64,000 nt of DNA from Stictocephala bisonia (Eukaryota > Arthropoda > Insecta > Hemiptera > Membracidae), in assembly GCA_035578905.1 (NCBI GenBank), contig JAQJVL010000001.1, positions 1,338,501 through 1,402,500 of the forward strand, given 5' to 3'. This document shows positions 57,371 through 64,000 of this stretch, one piece after another (position 1 is the stretch's first letter; each line of letters opens with the position of its first letter). The notes beneath the pieces were generated by a model. It did no database searches. It had not been told where the DNA came from and worked only from the letters and a program-made list of their open reading frames with translations. The position numbers were made by a program, and so were the translations under genes.

Positions 57371-59455
57371 TTTGATAATTTTGAGATAAATCAGATACAA
57401 AATTAAAATATAATAAATTAAAACAATCAAAGCAAATATTTTCATTTAACTATTTTCACTTTACCATCACTACCTGAATTATCGATGTTATCATTGCATC
57501 CACTGTACATAATATACAGTACTAAACCTTTCAGCTCACTGATTTTCATGTAAAATGCTGTTGATACTTCCACACAAGTGATATGAATGAATCGTGTACA
57601 TCAAAAAATAACGCTTCATCGCTGCCCAACGTTATATTTTTAGGGACAACACATTTGCATATTATCCTACCTCTCACCAACTTGTTTCCGAAAAAAATAC
57701 AGATGCATGAGGAGAATAAAACTCAAGTTTTAACAAATCTTTAAATTACTTAAGACCTGCAAAACTATCCCATATTGTTCAAGTATACGCTCATATCAGA
57801 AAGAAATTAAAACTAACAAATCACTCTTCAAATAGCCCTAACACAAGAGGCATGTTATATGGCGAAATATAAATCACTAAAGAAAATAATGTGGATCAAA
57901 TATGAAAAGGAATTACGCTCTTAATGGATGAAACAAAAGTGGATAAGAAGAAAACCAAAGTAAAAGAGCAACATGTTTCTTAGTATATCATCTAAGAGAT
58001 AGTAAAACAGAAAAATTATGTGATAGTTAATTATCTTTCAAAAGAGACTATTGAGAAAGAATATATATATATATATAAACATGTGAAACCTTCACGTCTG
58101 TATAGCAATAAATCACAATTATAATCAAGTTGCGAAATTCAGTTTAGTTTTTTAAGTGGATATGATTTATTTTTGAAGCAAGGTTTTTTTAAAAATAAGG
58201 AAAGTAAGATGCTTTTAGGTTAATAATAATCTGAAAACTGGAAACACCAGTTAAAGTTAATAACAATACAACTCGCTTGTTAGGTTGGGTCTGATTGTCC
58301 CAGGAAGCTTATTGGTTATAAGAGTTTTATTGGGCAAGAAATAACCTTTCATGAAAATAAATCAGGAAAACCTAGTTCTTTGGGAAAAATATCTCGACTA
58401 TTGTGTAGAGTCCGTGGGTAGCAAAACAGAGAAGTTCTTTCTTAGAAACAAGCTCTCACTACACGATACGTGAATAAAAGTCTGGTCTATAAAAGTTCTA
58501 CAGATGAACAATAAAACCTCCTTTTATTAGTATTATTTTAGATATATGATTGTAAATCAGTTATTTATCAAACTTATACTTTAAATAGGCATAATCATGT
58601 TGAAGTGAATAAATCTGTTCTTTCTGAGACCTTCCAGTTTAACTCCTATAATTGCATGTAAGTTTTCGGATGTATATTTGGCTTGTAGTTAATTTAAACG
58701 AAACCACGTATACATACATCTATCAATAAATCCAAATTAGTTTTGATAAACTTACAAATCAACAATAAGAAATTTAATGTTTGTTAATCCTACATATATT
58801 ATTATCTTTCAAGAAGAATTTGACAGAATAATCCAGATTAATGAAAAACAATACAATTGGTAGTGTTTGGATAATGACCGTAAAGTTAATGTTATAAATT
58901 TCAGTTCGTAGTCATAGTTGATGGATACATTTTAGTATCAGAGTTTAAAAAAGTATTTTTAAACAAGACTGAGAAAAACAGTGTTAAACTGAATAAAAGC
59001 AAAACTAGTAGTTTTGTATGAAAGTAGCGTTAACTCTATTAAAAACTACGTTGTAAGAATTAAAATGTATTTATTTATAAAATGTTAGTTTCAATGTGGT
59101 TTTAATTCTCATTTGATGGTAAAATTGGCAATTTTTCACGTATGTATTGCGAAAATACATTATTGAAAGTAAAAACGTGCCTTACTAATACAGTTTTAGT
59201 ACTTTTGTTTGACTGAGCACTTTAAAATCGAAATTAAATTTAATGATAAACATTTACACGAAATAAAAATCTACATCTCGAAAAGGCAACATATTCAGTG
59301 ATCTATGTTCTATGTCATGGACGATTTTTACAGAGACAAGGATAATGTAAATAGAAACAATGAGTAAAATATGAAAAGCCTCCATAAGGAATAATAAGTT
59401 AAAATAAAATGTTTACAGTAATGCAGATTGTTAAAGTAGAATATGCATTGTTTGT
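57371..59455. other. AT-rich non-coding stretch
   Basis: Short (TA)n at 58063-58076; no gene recognised. Confidence 0.5.
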
Positions 59456-59660
59456 GTTAGGAGAGCCAGTGGTCGAGCTATCTCGGGTGTCAGGACTTTG
59501 ATCCTGAGTTATGGATCCTAACTTGAATCCTAGCCTTGACTGTACTATTAACCTTGTACTGTACTGGGTGTCCACCCTTACTCTGTCTGAAGAAGCTCCC
59601 GCACAGATAAACAGTCTATGGGAATTGATCAGTGTAAGGTTAAGAAAGAGATCGACTTGT
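59456..59660 (+). repeat. tRNA-like SINE (GAGCCAGT family), copy 2
   Basis: Same family as 42448-42650; the head GAGCCAGTGGTCGAGC and TTGAATCCTAGCC are A/B-box-like. Confidence 0.55.
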
Positions 59661-59799
59661 CCTTTATTATATATAAATATATATAGTATGGTTTGTTGAC
59701 AGCTATTATTTGTTAATTATAAAACTGTGATGTATATTTGGATAAATATCCAAAAGACATGATTATATATACTCATTGATTATAAAATGTAAAGTGATC

Positions 59800-61540
59800 T
59801 TCAGTCACAATGCTAAGTCCAATCCATCGAGCTATCTAACACCTGCCTCACTGATTCTGTGTATGCTGACCAATCCCTTCGCAAAATAGCGCAGGGGGCC
59901 CTCTGTAACTATGTGATCTATTGTTTGGATTGTCTCCCCGCAATCACATGATTGATCTACTGTCAATCTCCATTTATACTTCCAGTAATTGCATCTGCCA
60001 ACGCCAGTTCGGAACCGATTAAACAGTGTCCACTCCATACTAGGGAGGCTCATCCCACCTATAGGTATTGACGGATCGTTAATAAGGAACTTATTACGTC
60101 CCACATAACTGCTCCACGCTACGGCCCAGCTGGTATTGGGTGAGAAGTCTGATCTGCTCAAATGGAAAGCAGCACGTAGAGGTGGGTTTCGAGATTTTAA
60201 GTGACTGTTCTGACGTAAGAGATCCTGTATAATGGGTAGGTGCGAGGCATTCCAGAACTTATTGAATTCTTTGAGTAGTGCCTCCTGACGTATTATCTCT
60301 GGAGAAGCTATATTGCACAGTACCAGGAGCCAAGAAAGTGGAGTTGCCTTGAGGGTGCCACTTATAGCTCTCATGGCCCTAACAAGTTAGACATCAATCA
60401 CTTTAGTATGAACACTATTTAGCTAAACGGGAGCACTATATTCAGCAGCTGAATAGACCAGTGACAAAGCAGTAGTACGCGTACACCGGTCGTGTGCGTT
60501 GGCTTCCCAAGTTGTTCTGGCAATATGATGTAATACCTTTACCCTGGTTTTAATTTTAGCTGCTGTTTTTTTAAGATGGCTTTTAAAGGTCAGCGATTGA
60601 TCTAACGTTACTCCCAGATACTGTGGATGCTCATTATGATGGAGATCTACACCATTTAGGAAGATGTTCAGTTTTCGATTATCCAGTCTGTTACTTATAT
60701 GGAAGCAGGCTACTCCGGCTTTTGATAGGTTAGGATTCAGCTTCCAGGTTCTAAAATATTCTTCAAGGGCTGCAAGATCACTTGTAAGTGTTTCCATTAG
60801 TACTTGTGGAGTTCTTATGTCGATAAGCTAAAGCTATATCATCCGCATATAAAAATTGTCTTGACTTTGTGATTGGGATGTCAGTGGTATACACGTTGAA
60901 TAAAATTGGAGCGTTGAAGTACAGACCCCTGTGGCATCCCATCTTTCAGCTGTCTAAAAGAGCTTTCTTCACGACCGAGATAAACTTTTATTAGCCCGGC
61001 ACTAAGCATTGACAGCAAAAGTTGCAATAGAATGGAACAGTGAAGGAGGCTGTAGAACTTAAACAACAAAACTTTGCTCCATAGTGTGTCATAAGCTGCT
61101 ATAAGATCAATAAACGCTGCAGATGTTTTCCACTTCTTTTCAAACCCATTTTCGATCAATTATGTCAGAGCTAGGATCTGGTCACTACAAATTCGGCTAG
61201 GGCGAAAATCAGCCTGCTCAACTGGAACCTTAGAATCAAGAATGGGTGATATTCTATTGTATAACAGCCATCTTAGCAACTTATATCAAACACTAAGAAG
61301 AGTTATTAGGCGATTACTTTCCACTAGTTCAGGATCTTTACCAGGCTTCAGAACAGCTACTACAATTAACCACTTAAATGCTTTTGGCTAATTTCCTGTA
61401 GCTAATATCTTATTGTAGTCTGTTTCAAGCCATTATTTCACTTTGCTACTAGCATGCAGCAGAAATTCCAGAAAGATACAGTCAAGACCGGCTGTTTTTC
61501 CTGCTGGTGTAGCAGAAATTGATCCCTCTCCTTGATGCTA
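59800..61540 (-). pseudogene. LINE family B, RT to C-terminal Cys motif (3' part)
   Basis: Minus-strand order: SISATPAGKTAGLD near 61530, a TAA at 61433-61435, VPVEQADFRPSRI, palm AAFIDLIAAYDTLWSKVLLF, GMPQGSVL, a YLGVTLDQSLTF segment, and a C-terminal CDCGETIQTIDHIVTEGPL. Long frames 59832-60374, 60423-60797 and 60881-61159 remain. Decay is mild. It joins an inverted 5' part at 61541. Confidence 0.75.
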
Positions 61541-62170
61541 AAGATTCAGCCACTTTTTATTCAGCTCGTTGATGTCGAGGTAACTTCCCTAACTTAAGAT
61601 TCTGCTCATGTGAACGATCATTAAGACCAAAGCCAATTAGGAGAAAAGTTCTAGATGCTTTTCTACACTCTCAACATAGGCCAGTACTTGTTTCATTGGG
61701 GATCCAAATTCCCATAATTTGATCTTTTCCACGGCCTAGATGGAATTTTAATAAAGCACACTGTGGGGCACTTACCACTAGGCTTTCCGATACCATCAGG
61801 TTCATTCCTCCTTAAACAAGAAATTACGATCGTTTTACAAATCTCGTCTCGACCATTCCTAGGGCTTGCATAACAAGAGGATACAGAAAGGAGTATATAC
61901 CACGATGGATTAAGGAATCCGAAGACCTTTACAAAGAGTTCAATGCTACCGAAAACTCCAACACATCTTATCTTCTGCTGCACTCTCTTGACAGTACCAG
62001 AAGAAAAAAATGGGTTAAAACCGTTGAAGATGTAAACTTTACCCACAGCAGTAAAAAAGCGTGGTCACTTTAAGGAAACTCTCTCCTGGTAAATCTCGAA
62101 ATCAAAGAGAAGTACTCCGTCCAAAGGCCTCTAATATAGCGAAACGGATAGTCAGCTTATTAAATTCAAA
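61541..62170 (+). pseudogene. LINE family B, 5' part in inverted orientation
   Basis: Plus-strand continuation matching 24868-25480 (AAAGATTCAGCCACTTTTTA; CGATCATTAAGACCAAAGCC; CCTCTAATA near the RT start). It is head-to-head with the minus-strand 3' part, as expected for a 5'-inverted LINE insertion. Confidence 0.65.
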
Positions 62171-64000
62171 CTGCCAACCTTTATTATAAAAAAAGATATG
62201 TTAAATAAATGCAATTGTTTTAGTCAACAATTTACTAGTCGAGGCACAGACTGGCAGAAATACAAGTTTAAAGGTACTATAACTTTTGAGTAATGAATTA
62301 TGAACGAGTGAAAAAGTGAATTTTACTTTAAAATGTGAAATTTTGTACAGGTTAAAAAAATCCTTTACCATCAGCAAAAAATAAATGCTGTGATGAATCC
62401 ATCTTGCATGTAGGCCCTATAATATGATATTTTTGGTAATACCAGAAACACTTACAATAAGATAAGACTTAATATTGAAATAAATGTTGATAGATTGTCA
62501 AAATATTGTATTTTATAAAACATAAAAAAAGTTACGTGGAAACAGATTGAGATTGTATAATTAAATCGTAGGGTACTTAAATATTTTTTTATTGTTCGTT
62601 TGGGGTTGTAGGTATCATATTGGAAATATGTTAGGAGGTTTAACCATTGAAATCACATTATATGATACGATTTTGAGTAAGAAATATAGAGCTTGGATTT
62701 TTAAGTCCTATTTAAGATTTTTGTCTTTTTTATGTATGTTTTGTAAATCTGACAATGTCACCTGTTTCTTCTAGCTCTGCTAGTACATGAGATTTAACTT
62801 GTATTGTGACAATAAAGTTGATTTGATTTGATGTGACCTTTAAGTTATAGATTTTAATTTTGAAATCTAGATCAATATAGTATCATACCTGTTAGTTGAA
62901 TTCTATAGAGAAGTTGATGACATTAAATAAGTGCAAGATAATCTTAAATCGAATAATGATTTTATTACTTTACAAAGAAAAAAACCCACTTATCACGTTG
63001 GGTTAGTTATTTGTGGGAAAAGGACTTTTACAATTAACTAGTGGTTAGTAAATATTGTATACAAAACGCAGATAATGTTATTGTTTTGTAGATAAATAGT
63101 ATGGCGAGATACATTAGTAAACTTTTTGAGGGTTTTAAGATTTTGTATATATTTTAATTTTTTCTTTCCATGTAAATATATTTAGGAACTAAACAAACAA
63201 AATACAGAAACATGAAAATACAGTAAATTAGGTTAGATTTCGTTTCTGGATTGTAATTGTGGAATGACTTGATTATAAAATAGTCAGCTGATGGATCTTT
63301 TTTTTATTAATGGTCACTTAGATTAGCCAACCTAGACATGTTTAGCACTTGGTTCTAGATTGCCTGTCTAGTATAATATGGTCTAAGGATAAATAAGCAT
63401 TCAGTGTTAGGTCAAAAATATCTTCCTTAAAAACCGTGACATTTTTTTTAAATTTAGCTAAAATAATGCCCGTCATATGCCAGTTGTACTTTTATGATAA
63501 ATTAAATATTAGAATTAAATAATGTATTAAAAGGCCCTAGTTAATAAATGTTTAAAACTTAACAGGCCGTGATCTTGTAAAAATATTTTGAAAACCAATA
63601 AAAAATATGCATTAAGTAACTACAAATAACATGGATATACACCAATGAAACACCATGAAAGAAAAAACGTAACACATTATTTGGCAGCTTGCATAAAACA
63701 CAGAGTTTTGAGTAAGTTAAACATTAAGTATGGTGTTTAAATACCTTATATACAAACAAACTTCAATCCACTTTAACCATAAAATAAAAATATAACAAAT
63801 ATATCACAAATGACTAAACTCTATCAAAAACTTCTGTAAATTTTATAGTATAGCATTAAAAAAACATTTTTAAAGAAAGCTTACCTACTACAATTACTCA
63901 CCTGCTAGTGTCTTATAAAACACAAATTGTAATACAAATAAAATTATTTTTCCTTTATTTTTTAACTGGTATTCAAGTAAACATTCTCAAAAATTCATTT
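62171..64000. other. AT-rich non-coding end of the window with a LINE-like tail
   Basis: At 62801-62832 ATTGTGACAATAAAGTTGAT followed by TTGATTTGAT resembles a LINE 3' tail; no RT was recognised just upstream. Nothing else was supported. Confidence 0.45.

Overview
The window looks like a piece of an AT-rich arthropod (probably insect) nuclear genome. Evidence: long gene-poor AT-rich stretches, several LINE families with short A/T-rich 3' tails, tRNA- and 5S-like SINEs, foldback MITEs and TATA/AATAAA-type signals. The species cannot be named from the sequence. No ordinary host protein-coding gene was recognised.

Region 1-8.6 kb is a compact, apparently intact block of an adintovirus / Maverick-Polinton type virus. 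Six minus-strand genes run in one direction: PolB (3792-7397), chromodomain integrase (2769-3704), FtsK/HerA-type packaging ATPase (2033-2731), a DUF8207-like virion or accessory protein (965-1984), a phospholipase A2-domain protein with a basic tail (283-906) and an adenain-type protease cut by the window edge (1-238). The capsid genes are presumably to the left. PolB is divergent from a small acidic plus-strand gene (7556-7978) that ends in AATAAA and a perfect 25-bp hairpin.

Region 8.6-16.8 kb is repeats. A GC-rich structured remnant (about 8.9-10.5 kb) resembles the 5' UTR of a non-LTR element. A full-length, GC-rich Jockey-type non-LTR retrotransposon (10526-15939, minus strand, ORF1 gag plus ORF2 EN-RT) is flanked by an 11-bp target-site duplication. 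A 154-bp tandem repeat family follows (16.0-16.7 kb).

Region 16.8-18.5 kb carries two tandem small plus-strand genes, one predicted to be spliced. Each has its own TATA box, and they share a CCxC...LF...E(E)xTYxRL module with each other and a faint C-terminal resemblance to the 7556 gene. The second ends in the same AATAAA plus hairpin cassette as the viral gene at 8 kb, with a compensatory base change in the stem. A 220-bp imperfect palindrome holding eight perfect TGACGTCA sites follows. This is the best candidate for a previously undescribed system: a duplicated early/accessory module of an integrated adinto-like virus, with conserved 3' hairpins and clustered bZIP and TCAAGGTCA (FTZ-F1/ERR-type) sites, now split by retrotransposons.

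Region 18.5-64 kb is host intergenic or intronic DNA with decayed LINE copies of at least two families (one copy with a 5' inversion), SINEs, MITEs and foldback elements, a dispersed GGGTGGGT minisatellite and other tandem repeats.
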